A stretch of DNA of 64,000 nucleotides from contig CP070835.1 of the NCBI GenBank assembly GCA_020341775.1, forward strand, positions 1,558,116 to 1,622,115, in the 5' to 3' direction. Below, in pieces: positions 25,735 to 33,138 of the stretch; the first letter of the stretch is position 1; the number at the start of each line of letters is the position of its first letter. A model generated the notes under the pieces. That model searched no databases. It saw nothing but the letters and a program-made list of their open reading frames with translations, and had not been told where the DNA came from. Source of the DNA: Candidatus Bathyarchaeota archaeon. Its GTDB lineage: Archaea; Thermoproteota; Bathyarchaeia; Bathyarchaeales; SOJC01. A program made the translations under genes and the position numbers.

Positions 25735-26219
25735 ATTGTAGCTAGCATTTTTTTCAGAATATCCGAGAATCTTTTGGCTGCTGCTCTTCGTTTCCGTGTA
25801 TTCAGAGTATTCGCGTCAACATACTGCAAAGCCATTGGTTGACAAAACTTTACACAGATTGGTTCACCGTTGCACAGGTCGCATTTGATGATTTTCTTGG
25901 TTTCATCATCAACTCCAATACCACCAAAGGGGCAGAATTGCATACATAACCTGCATCCAACACACAGCTCTTTATCGATGACTAAGGCTTGTGTGTTGGA
26001 ATCTCTTTTTATAGCATGCATGGGACAAACAGATTCGCAAATCGGTATGTCGCATTGTTGGCAAACCATTGGGATGTAAATGCCTTCATTTTCCCATTTT
26101 GTCACGCGGATTCTTGCTTTTTCAGGTGTACATGTTTTTTCGTTATAGATAGAGCATGATGTTTCGCAGAGTCGGCAGCCTGTGCATTTTTCAGGGTCGA
26201 CGGCTAACATTTTTTGCAT
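25731..26219 (-). CDS. Ferredoxin-type electron-transfer subunit with four [4Fe-4S] motifs (AOR partner)
   Basis: 162 residues with four cysteine groups: CTGCRLCETSC, CQQCDIPICESVCP, CVGCRLCMQFCP and CDLCNGEPICVKFC, enough for four [4Fe-4S] clusters, as in DmsB/HybA-like subunits. It directly follows the AOR gene on the minus strand (11 bases), so it is probably the electron acceptor of that tungstoenzyme, comparable to the ferredoxin-like AorA subunits of bacterial AOR complexes. Confidence 0.88.
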   Translation of the reverse strand: MQKMLAVDPEKCTGCRLCETSCSIYNEKTCTPEKARIRVTKWENEGIYIPMVCQQCDIPICESVCPMHAIKRDSNTQALVIDKELCVGCRLCMQFCPFGGIGVDDETKKIIKCDLCNGEPICVKFCQPMALQYVDANTLNTRKRRAAAKRFSDILKKMLATI

Positions 26220-26230
26220 GCCATGTCACC

Positions 26231-28120
26231 TTATATTAGGTTTGATGGCTCTTTGTCGAGACCTAGCTTCTTCAGCGTTCCCGCTGTGGGAATGCCATCA
26301 TTGCCCCATCCGTGAAGTTTGTAATACTCATCCAGCATTTTACTGAATTTCTCTCTATCGATTTTCTTGTTTTTAGCAACTGGCAGTCCAATGGGTGTAG
26401 GTTCTTTGAAGTAACGTTCTGGTAGGTTGTCATCTTTTCTTGAAAAGCCTTCGCGCAGGTTGAACAGTCTTTCGATGGTGTAGATTCTTTCTCCGATTTC
26501 CATGAGTTGTGTCTCTGAAATTTCCACTCCTGTTGCTAGTTGAATGAGCTTTGAGAATTCCTTCCATTGAGGGGCATGCACTGAGCAGAAAACTGTTTGG
26601 AACTTGCATAATCCAATTGAGTCTGTCACGGCGTAGAGTCGTTCTTGCCACCAAACCATTCTGGGTTTTCCGTAATAGGAATTATATTCAGAAGCGACGG
26701 GACCGCCATATACTTCTTCCAAAAGGTCTTCAGGCAAACCATACATGTCTATGGCGGGGCGGCTTCGTAGGTGGTCGGCACCTCTTGTGGAGGTTGCGAT
26801 GCCCAAGGCAAAGCTTGGTGTTGGGCGTTCGTCTGAGTGGAGGTTGCTCATGCCTTTTACTTGAATGGCATAATACTCCGAGCCGTTGCCGATTTTGGCG
26901 ATTGCTTTTTTGAATCCGTCTGCAAGCGTATTTCCGAAGCCCTTTCGGTGGGCGATGTTAGTTATCATTTCATACAGGGCTTCTTCGTTGCCCCACTCTA
27001 GCTTTAGTCCATCTGTCATTTTGTCGTTGAGTATTCCTTTTTCATAGAGCTCCATGGCCCATGCAATTAGTCCTCCAGTTTCTAATGTGTCAACGCCATA
27101 TTTGTTGACTAGGTGATTTGCTACTAGGATTGTTTCCATTTTCCTGCAGTCAATCATTGTGCCAAAGGCTCCTAGCGAAGTGTATTCCGGGCCTTCTCCA
27201 TAAAGCGGGGCATGTGGACCTTCTCTAAGTACGTAGCGGTGTCGGCAGTGGACAGCACATCCGTAGCACCCTGATGTTCCGATGGAGTAGCGGTCTATGT
27301 TCTCTGGTTCTAGGTCTTGTCCTTCTTCTAGTCTATTGAGTTGGAAGTTTCTTGTTCTGATTAAACCAGTGGTGTTTGTGTTGCTATAGATTATCATTGT
27401 GCCCCATCGCGATTGTGCCTTCGACCAGCGGGTGCTTGTGATCATGTCGTTCATTTGTCTGCAGTATTCAAGAAGTCTGTCTGGATGAGCAAACTCGAGG
27501 GGAGTTGTTCCTCTGGCTGCGATTGCTTTGAGATTCTTTGAGCCCATCACGCAGCCCATGCCTGTTCTACCGGCAGAGTTTTTCATTCCAGTTAGTATAT
27601 TAGCGAATTTCACCAAGTTTTCGCCAGCAACGCCGATGACTAGAGATTTTATGTTCTCGTCATCTTGGTCTTTTCTTATGATTGTCTGTGTCTCGAAAGT
27701 GTCTTTGCCCCAAAGGTGCGAGGCTTCTTTAATTTCGATTTCATCATTCTTGACTAGAAGATAAACTGGTTTCTCGGCTTTTCCTGTTATGGCAAGGTGG
27801 TCGAAGCCTGTGAATCTTAGTTCGGGTGCAAAGAAGCCTCCTATGTTTGAATCGCCGACCGCACCTGTGAGTGGTGACTTGGCTGCTATATCGCATCGTC
27901 CTGAGCCTAGGCAGGGTATTCCACCTAATAGTCCCGCTCCAACTAGCAATACGTTTTGGGGGCTTAGTGGGTCGATTTTTGGCTTTAAATGGTTGTAGAG
28001 CATGTACATGTCGATGCCTCTGCCTCCGATGTACATGGTTCGGATTTTTTTGGGCATTGCTTTTTGAGAAAGTTTTTTTGTTGTAAGGTTTATGTATGCT
28101 ATTTTTCTTTTCTGGACCAT
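26231..28120 (-). CDS. Aldehyde:ferredoxin oxidoreductase family tungstoenzyme
   Basis: 629-residue AOR-family protein. N-terminal GGRGIDMYML and GDSNIGGFFAPELRFTGFDHL match the tungstopterin-binding domain. The [4Fe-4S] ligands are visible as GCYGCAVHC near 280 plus a later Cys in DSIGLCKF. RTGMGCVMGSKNLKAI is also family-typical. Expected reaction is oxidation of an aldehyde to an acid with reduction of ferredoxin, or the reverse. Genes for a MoaD-like protein, a small zinc ribbon and a ferredoxin flank it in one operon. BamB, the class II benzoyl-CoA reductase subunit, is also in this family, but the other Bam subunits are absent, so an aldehyde enzyme is preferred. Confidence 0.88.
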   Translation of the reverse strand: MVQKRKIAYINLTTKKLSQKAMPKKIRTMYIGGRGIDMYMLYNHLKPKIDPLSPQNVLLVGAGLLGGIPCLGSGRCDIAAKSPLTGAVGDSNIGGFFAPELRFTGFDHLAITGKAEKPVYLLVKNDEIEIKEASHLWGKDTFETQTIIRKDQDDENIKSLVIGVAGENLVKFANILTGMKNSAGRTGMGCVMGSKNLKAIAARGTTPLEFAHPDRLLEYCRQMNDMITSTRWSKAQSRWGTMIIYSNTNTTGLIRTRNFQLNRLEEGQDLEPENIDRYSIGTSGCYGCAVHCRHRYVLREGPHAPLYGEGPEYTSLGAFGTMIDCRKMETILVANHLVNKYGVDTLETGGLIAWAMELYEKGILNDKMTDGLKLEWGNEEALYEMITNIAHRKGFGNTLADGFKKAIAKIGNGSEYYAIQVKGMSNLHSDERPTPSFALGIATSTRGADHLRSRPAIDMYGLPEDLLEEVYGGPVASEYNSYYGKPRMVWWQERLYAVTDSIGLCKFQTVFCSVHAPQWKEFSKLIQLATGVEISETQLMEIGERIYTIERLFNLREGFSRKDDNLPERYFKEPTPIGLPVAKNKKIDREKFSKMLDEYYKLHGWGNDGIPTAGTLKKLGLDKEPSNLI

Positions 28121-28141
28121 TTTCTTCGCCCTGATCGATGC

Positions 28142-28285
28142 TTATGCGAGTCCTCTTATTTTGGCTTGGTTGGGTGTTGGCCATGATATTCGATATTTTG
28201 TTTTGCATTTTGGGCAGGTTGCTGTTTCTGCTTTTTGTCGAACTGAGAATCTCTTTAGGCAGTTTAGGCATCGGACTTCGCTCAT
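28142..28285 (-). CDS. 47-residue zinc-ribbon microprotein in the AOR operon
   Basis: Found by reading the gap between the MoaD-like gene and AOR. An ATG at 28285 opens a 47-codon frame with two knuckles, CLNC (residues 6-9) and CPKC (24-27), spaced like a rubredoxin or zinc ribbon, followed by a basic tail. It starts 13 bases after the MoaD-like stop and ends 21 bases before the AOR start, all on the minus strand, so the spacing fits an operon gene. Function is unknown; it could be an assembly factor or a small metal-binding partner of AOR. The gene is short, so chance is possible, but four ordered cysteines argue against it. Confidence 0.72.
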   Translation of the reverse strand: MSEVRCLNCLKRFSVRQKAETATCPKCKTKYRISWPTPNQAKIRGLA

Positions 28286-28298
28286 TTTGTCAGACCTC

Positions 28299-28589
28299 TC
28301 AACCTCCGCCTACCGGGGCTGTGATTATTATCAAATCGTTGTCTCTTAATTTTAGATTAGTGTCTCTTACATTTTGGCCGTTTACCATGACGAGTGCGTT
28401 GATGTCGATTTGTCCGGTTTTTTTGTCCACTACTTCTTCAAAGTCTTTTCCATACGTTTTCGCCAATTTTTCAAGAACTTCTCCAAGCGTAGTTTCTGAC
28501 TGAATGTCATGCAAGATTTCTTTTTTGCCAGCTATTTCTTTGAACATAGCAAAGAGCTGGATCTTGACGCGAGCATTCATGAGTTTCAC
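28299..28589 (-). CDS. MoaD/ThiS-family ubiquitin-like sulfur carrier
   Basis: 96-residue beta-grasp protein starting MKLMNARVKIQLFAMFKEIAG and ending in PVGGG, the diglycine tail that is adenylated and thiocarboxylated in sulfur carriers. It is the first gene of the AOR operon, so it most likely supplies sulfur for the pterin dithiolene of the tungsten cofactor used by AOR. The extra third glycine at the C-terminus is slightly unusual. Confidence 0.87.
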   Translation of the reverse strand: MKLMNARVKIQLFAMFKEIAGKKEILHDIQSETTLGEVLEKLAKTYGKDFEEVVDKKTGQIDINALVMVNGQNVRDTNLKLRDNDLIIITAPVGGG

Positions 28590-28665
28590 AGGTTGACAAG
28601 TTCTAGAAGTATTAAAATTTGTTGAGCTTTATTATTGTTGCGGAATTAATATTACTGAGACCGCA

Positions 28666-28674
28666 TTTATATAA
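28666..28674 (+). promoter_or_regulatory. TATA box of the PhoU-AbrB gene
   Basis: TTTATATAA lies about 38 bases upstream of the ATG at 28709 in the divergent region next to the AOR operon. Initiation about 25-27 bases downstream would leave a leader of roughly 10-15 bases that contains AAAGG just before the start codon. Confidence 0.5.
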
Positions 28675-28708
28675 CTTATAGAATTAGTGTAACTCTTTGA
28701 ACTAAAGG

Positions 28709-29743
28709 ATGGTAGGATTTCTGGAAATCAGAAAGCTGCAGAAAATTAAGGGAGGAAGTTTCACACTTTCAATTCCCAAAAAGTGGGTGGACCAAAGAAA
28801 ACTAAAGGGTGGTCAACAAATGGTGATTTCAGAGGAAGATGATGGATCTCTTAACATTTATCCCGTGACCACTCCATCAGAGAAACCATTAAGAGCCACG
28901 CTTCACCTGGAAGAGTCTCCTGACATCAAGGCCCTTGAATATAATGTTGCCACTTATTATATTCAGGGGGCAGACAGAATCGATATTATATCTAAGAAAA
29001 TTATTCCTGCCGAACAGAAGAGAAAATTGAAGTTCTTTCGTCTCTCTATGCCCGGCGTCGAGGTTTCTGAAGAAGGGGCAAACAAAATCAGCTACCAGGC
29101 TTTGATTGATCCTGCTGCATTTCGCTTAGAGTCGTTGCTGAGTAAGACATCTGCATTTTCTTTACATTTGCAGGAAGATGCTGTGAATTCTGTGATGAAT
29201 TGGAATTTTCCTCTTGCACGAGAGGTTATTGAACGTAGTGGAGAGGCGTTACGGCATTATCGGCTTACAATTAGGCAGGTCGCTCTAGCTAGCATAAGTA
29301 AAACGATTGCAAAGGAAATAGGCGTGATTAACTGTCGTGAATGCGTCACCTTTGCGTTAATGGCAAGGGACCTCAGTAGGCTTGTCTATCATTGTTCCCA
29401 GATTGCTAGGCACGTTCTCGCGCTTGAGCACAAAAAGAAAGTAAGTCGTGGAATTCTGAGTCTGATGGAAGCCTTGTCTGAACTCGTGTATACTATGCAG
29501 AAGGATGCTGTTCAATCGTTTTTAGATAAAGATACGAGGCTTGCTGTTCAAGTTCTCCTTAGAATGAGTGACGCTAGAAAGAAGGAGGAAGATCTTTTGA
29601 AAGAAGTTATAGCCAAAGTCAAGGACATTGACACCGCCGTTACTATGGGTCTAATAGGTAGAGATCTACGAAGGATAGCTGGCTACTCAGTTGCAATAGC
29701 AGATGATGGCATGAATCGAGTACTCACTCCATCCTTAGTTTAG
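28709..29743 (+). CDS. PhoU-like regulator with N-terminal AbrB/SpoVT DNA-binding domain
   Basis: 344 residues. The first ~50 form a SpoVT-AbrB swapped-hairpin domain (EIRKLQKIKGGSFTLSIPKKWV ... GGQQMVISEEDDGSLNIYP). The remainder is alpha-helical, resembling PhoU repeats. Such AbrB-PhoU fusions occur widely in archaea, often by phosphate genes, but no phosphate transporter is here. It sits between the AOR operon and the benzoyl-CoA genes and is a candidate local regulator; that is inference from position only. Confidence 0.82.
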   Translation: MVGFLEIRKLQKIKGGSFTLSIPKKWVDQRKLKGGQQMVISEEDDGSLNIYPVTTPSEKPLRATLHLEESPDIKALEYNVATYYIQGADRIDIISKKIIPAEQKRKLKFFRLSMPGVEVSEEGANKISYQALIDPAAFRLESLLSKTSAFSLHLQEDAVNSVMNWNFPLAREVIERSGEALRHYRLTIRQVALASISKTIAKEIGVINCRECVTFALMARDLSRLVYHCSQIARHVLALEHKKKVSRGILSLMEALSELVYTMQKDAVQSFLDKDTRLAVQVLLRMSDARKKEEDLLKEVIAKVKDIDTAVTMGLIGRDLRRIAGYSVAIADDGMNRVLTPSLV

Positions 29744-29837
29744 AGTTGGTTGGTGCACACGCAGAGTTTTAATCACACTTGAGGATTTGAATTTTTTGGA
29801 TTTTCGTAGGATTAACGCGCAAGTGTAAACACTGAAT

Positions 29838-29904
29838 TTTTATATAGTAATCCACTGCTATTAGCGTCAACATGAAAAGGGGATATTGGGCTATATGGCT
29901 TTGA
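29838..29904 (+). promoter_or_regulatory. Promoter and possible 10-codon leader ORF before the ring hydrolase gene
   Basis: TTTTATATA at 29838-29846 would place transcription start near 29869-29872. An ATG at 29872 opens a ten-codon frame (MKRGYWAIWL, stop at 29902-29904) that overlaps the ring-hydrolase start in another frame. Its AAAGGGGA also serves as a Shine-Dalgarno site for the main gene. The leader peptide may be accidental. Confidence 0.35.
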
Positions 29905-31052
29905 ATTGGCTACCCAGAGAAAAAGAGCTTAGGAGCCATGATCTCCATGGTAAGCAGCATTGGGGAAGCACGGCTCCACGCACTGTTTACGAGAAGCGAC
30001 CCTTAAGAGACCTTGATGGAAAGGTTGTTGATGATCTTTTTGTCTCTTGGATTATCTTAGACAATCCTCGGCAATACAACTCATATACTACAGAAATGGT
30101 GAAAGGCGTTATAGCAGGTTTTGAAAACGCTTCACTTGACAGAAGCGTCGTGGCAGTTATTTTTACAGCAGTTGGTTCATTGGCATTTTGCACTGGAGGA
30201 AACACAAGAGAATATGCCGAATACTATACAATGCGACCCCACGAATACGGCGAATACATGGAACTCTTCAATCACATGGTTGACTCCATCCTCATGTGCA
30301 AGAAACCAGTAATAAACCGAGTAAACGGCATGCGCGTCGCTGGAGGACAAGAAATTGGAATGGCTTGCGACTTGGCTGTTACTTCCGACCTAGCAATTTT
30401 TGGCCAAGCAGGTCCCAGACATGGCTCATCGCCAGATGGTGGGTCCTCAGACTTTTTACCATGGTACTTGAGCATTGAAGATGCTATGTGGAACTGTGTT
30501 TCCTGCGAGTTATGGAGCGCCTACAAAATGAAAAGACTCGGATTAGTGAGTAAAGTTGTTCCCGTAATCAAGGATGGAAACAAATGGGTCCGCAACCCTG
30601 CTGTTATCCTAGACAAGTATGTGGAAGACGGTGAAATCGTATTCGGCGAGTTCAAGAAAAGCGAAGAAAACAAGAAAGCTATGGCTTACATAAAAGAATC
30701 ACAAGAGCTGAACAAAATTAGTTTCGAACTTCTAGACAAAGAGATGAGCAAAATAGTCTGGACATTCGCAAATCTGTTCCCAGGCTGCTTGATCAAAGCA
30801 ATGGATAGCATACGCGCTAAGAAAAAGTTCTTCTGGAATCACACAAAGGACTACAACCGCCATTGGTTAGCAGCTAACATGAACTATGAGGCATTTTTAG
30901 GCTTCCAAGCTTTCAATACCAGAAAAATCACAGGAAAAGACACAATTGACTTCATTAAATTCCGGCAACTGCTTGCAAAGGGAAAGCTCTCAAATGAAGA
31001 AATGTTTGAGGCGGTTTTACCCAAACCGAAAAGTCAACGAACAGAAAAATAG
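29895..31052 (+). CDS. oah: 6-oxocyclohex-1-ene-1-carbonyl-CoA hydrolase (BamA/Oah family)
   Basis: Crotonase-superfamily ring hydrolase of the benzoyl-CoA pathway: adds two waters to 6-oxocyclohex-1-ene-1-carbonyl-CoA and opens the ring to 3-hydroxypimelyl-CoA. Segments I recognise from Thauera Oah/BamA are APRTVYEKRPL, NPRQYNSYTTEMVKGVIAGF, FCTGGNTREYAEYY, RVNGMRVAGGQEIGMACDL and FGQAGPRHGS. Length 385, as expected for this family and much longer than normal crotonases. ATG at 29895 or TTG at 29886. Forty bases downstream lies the dehydrogenase that makes its substrate. Confidence 0.93.
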   Translation: MALNWLPREKELRSHDLHGKQHWGSTAPRTVYEKRPLRDLDGKVVDDLFVSWIILDNPRQYNSYTTEMVKGVIAGFENASLDRSVVAVIFTAVGSLAFCTGGNTREYAEYYTMRPHEYGEYMELFNHMVDSILMCKKPVINRVNGMRVAGGQEIGMACDLAVTSDLAIFGQAGPRHGSSPDGGSSDFLPWYLSIEDAMWNCVSCELWSAYKMKRLGLVSKVVPVIKDGNKWVRNPAVILDKYVEDGEIVFGEFKKSEENKKAMAYIKESQELNKISFELLDKEMSKIVWTFANLFPGCLIKAMDSIRAKKKFFWNHTKDYNRHWLAANMNYEAFLGFQAFNTRKITGKDTIDFIKFRQLLAKGKLSNEEMFEAVLPKPKSQRTEK

Positions 31053-31091
31053 GCGGAAAATTACACGACATAATATCGAAATAGACAGGGA

Positions 31092-32207
31092 TTGATAAAA
31101 ATGGAGAAAGCCCCAGACAAAATACAAACTTGGCAGATGACTAGACCCTGGATAAAAGACCAGGAAACTGGAAAGACTATTGAAGGTGAACTTAGATCTA
31201 CTGAGATTCCAGTTCCCCAACTTCAACCAACTGAAGTATTGGTCGAAATCGCTGGCTGCGGAGTATGCCACACAGACCTGGGATACTTCTATGGAGGAGT
31301 ACCAACAGTCACGAAGCCACCTCTAACCTTGGGACATGAAATCAGCGGCGTCATCGTAGCTGGAGATAATAATCTCATTGGGAAAAAAGTCATAGTGCCA
31401 GCTGTAATGCCATGTAGAAATTGTTCCATTTGTGCCACTGGAAGAGGAAATCGATGTCTAGCTCAGAAGATGCCTGGAAACAGCTTAGGAATTTACGGCG
31501 GATTTTCCAGCCACATTCCAGTTCCGTCTGCGGATCTGTGCATAGTAGAAGATTGCGGAGATTTTCAACTGCCTGAACTAGCTGTGATCGCAGACGCGGT
31601 GACAACTCCCTATCAAGCCTGTGTGAGAGCAGGTCTTAAGCGAGGAGACAACGTTGTCGTGGTGGGGATAGGGGGCGTAGGAAGCTATGTGGTTCAAATG
31701 GCAAAAGCCTTTGGCGCCAAAACTGTGATTGGCATTGACATTGTTTCCGAGAAACTTGAAAGAGCCCTTCAAAATGGTGCCGATTTTGTCATAAACTCAA
31801 AGGGAAGAGATGCAAAAGACGTTCGTGACGAATTTCAAGAAATCTGTAAGGCTAATAAGCTACCAAGCAAATATGGATGGACAATTTTTGAAGTTACTGG
31901 AATCGCTCCTGCACAAGAAATTGCACTCAACTTATTATCCTTCATCGGGAAATTGATTATCATTGGATTTGGCCCCCAAAAAAATGAGTATAGCATATCA
32001 AGGTTGATGGCATTTGACGCAGAAATCCGAGGCACTTGGGGCTGTTTGCCCGAATACTACGCCAAAGTATTAGAATTGGTCTTAAACAAGACTATCAAGA
32101 TTAGACCTTTCACTGAAACTCGACCAATGAGCAAAATAAAAGAAGTTTTCGAAGAAGCTCATTCTGGCAAACTAATGAAGAGAATTGTCCTTACTCCAGA
32201 CTTCTAA
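31092..32207 (+). CDS. had: 6-hydroxycyclohex-1-ene-1-carbonyl-CoA dehydrogenase (Had family)
   Basis: Zinc-dependent medium-chain alcohol dehydrogenase, 371 residues from the ATA/ATG region; the ATG of MEKAPDK lies at 31101. Catalytic zinc ligands are in GCGVCHTDLGY and LGHEISG. The structural-zinc cysteines are CRNCSICATGRGNRC, the NAD fold is VVVGIGGVGSYVVQ. AGCGVCHTDLGYFYGGV, QKMPGN and GGFSSHIPVP resemble the Thauera Had enzyme. Oxidises the 6-hydroxy group formed by dienoyl-CoA hydratase with NAD+. It lies directly after the ring hydrolase and converges on dienoyl-CoA hydratase. Confidence 0.9.
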   Translation: MIKMEKAPDKIQTWQMTRPWIKDQETGKTIEGELRSTEIPVPQLQPTEVLVEIAGCGVCHTDLGYFYGGVPTVTKPPLTLGHEISGVIVAGDNNLIGKKVIVPAVMPCRNCSICATGRGNRCLAQKMPGNSLGIYGGFSSHIPVPSADLCIVEDCGDFQLPELAVIADAVTTPYQACVRAGLKRGDNVVVVGIGGVGSYVVQMAKAFGAKTVIGIDIVSEKLERALQNGADFVINSKGRDAKDVRDEFQEICKANKLPSKYGWTIFEVTGIAPAQEIALNLLSFIGKLIIIGFGPQKNEYSISRLMAFDAEIRGTWGCLPEYYAKVLELVLNKTIKIRPFTETRPMSKIKEVFEEAHSGKLMKRIVLTPDF

Positions 32208-32208
32208 A

Positions 32209-32985
32209 CTATCTACCTTTCCAATTCGGCTTCCTCTTTTCCAAGAAAGCCTTCAAGCCCTCCACAGCATCTTCAGTTTGCATCAGCTGCTCTAAATATA
32301 TATCAGTTACACCATCCAATGCCTTCTTAAAATCCACATCAATTCCCTGATAAACAGCTTTTCTCACCAGCTTAAGCACAATTGGGCTCAAATTCTTCAA
32401 TTTGTCCACCAACTCATCAACAGCCTTTGTTAATTTTCCTGCAGGAACCACCTTGTTTACCAGTCCCCTCTCTTTTGCCTCAGCTGCACTGATCGTGTCA
32501 CCTAAGAAAATAAGTTCTAAAGCTTGCTTTCTTCCAATTAATCTGGGCATTAATGCTGCGGCTACAGTAGGGATTGCCCCGACTTTGATTTCAGGCTGTC
32601 CAAACTTGGCTTGGTCAGAGGCAATAACAATGTCACAAGCCATCGCCAGCTCACAACCACCACCTAAGGCCAGACCATTAACCATGGCTATCGATGGCTT
32701 ATGAAGATCAGTCAGCAAGTGAAATATCTTGTGAAACTTGGCGAGCGTATTGTCGATTTTATCTGGAAGGTGAGCACCTATATCAACACCAGCTGAAAAG
32801 GCACGGTCACCAATACCAGTAATGACTACAGCATAGATTACTTTGTCAACATTGGCTCTCTCAAGAGCAGATATAATCTCTTCAATTGCCTCAACCGTGA
32901 GAACATTAAGCGGAGGCTTGTTAACGGTTATTTTGGCAACTCCATTCTCCACCTTATAAATAATGCTTTGGAAATCTTGGCTCAA
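32209..32985 (-). CDS. dch: Cyclohexa-1,5-diene-1-carbonyl-CoA hydratase (Dch family)
   Basis: 258-residue crotonase-fold hydratase. Glutamates are present in ALGGGCELAMACD and FGQPEIKVG. The usual GGTQRL after them is replaced by PTVAAALMPRLIG, as in Thauera Dch, and FSAGVDIGAHLPDKID also matches that enzyme. It hydrates the diene product of benzoyl-CoA reductase to 6-hydroxycyclohex-1-ene-1-carbonyl-CoA. TTG start at 32985 with GAGGGT upstream. Transcribed divergently from the reductase genes, with a shared 153-base control region holding a perfect palindrome. Confidence 0.9.
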   Translation of the reverse strand: MSQDFQSIIYKVENGVAKITVNKPPLNVLTVEAIEEIISALERANVDKVIYAVVITGIGDRAFSAGVDIGAHLPDKIDNTLAKFHKIFHLLTDLHKPSIAMVNGLALGGGCELAMACDIVIASDQAKFGQPEIKVGAIPTVAAALMPRLIGRKQALELIFLGDTISAAEAKERGLVNKVVPAGKLTKAVDELVDKLKNLSPIVLKLVRKAVYQGIDVDFKKALDGVTDIYLEQLMQTEDAVEGLKAFLEKRKPNWKGR

Positions 32986-33011
32986 AGTATACCCTCTTAA
33001 GCTGCTATAGT

Positions 33012-33028
33012 TTAGCCAGTTTGGCTAA
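33012..33028. promoter_or_regulatory. Perfect 7-3-7 palindrome, candidate operator between dch and bcr
   Basis: TTAGCCA-GTT-TGGCTAA is a perfect inverted repeat 27-43 bases upstream of the dch start codon, immediately downstream (in dch sense) of an AT-rich CATATTA element. That position overlaps the expected dch transcription start. It is also ~85 bases upstream of the bcr TATA box, so one regulator could control both. No regulator gene is adjacent. Confidence 0.5.
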
Positions 33029-33111
33029 TATGATTTACCTCAGCAGAAACCATGTTGCTTCCCATTTCAGAAAAATATAAATGAGAAGAATTTTATATTT
33101 TCCTCAGCGAA

Positions 33112-33120
33112 TTTATATAA
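33112..33120 (+). promoter_or_regulatory. TATA box of the benzoyl-CoA reductase operon
   Basis: TTTATATAA (33112-33120) lies 19-27 bases upstream of the TTG start at 33139. This spacing is that of archaeal TATA to transcription start, so the mRNA would be leaderless or nearly so. The AT-rich surroundings from 33070 on have other TATA-like stretches. Confidence 0.55.
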
Positions 33121-33138
33121 TAAAATTGAAGTGGTTGC

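Noticed and set aside
26231-28120. AOR-family protein as BamB of a class II benzoyl-CoA reductase
   Set aside because: None of the other Bam complex subunits (BamC-I) is present, and a complete class I reductase is encoded nearby; family membership alone is insufficient.
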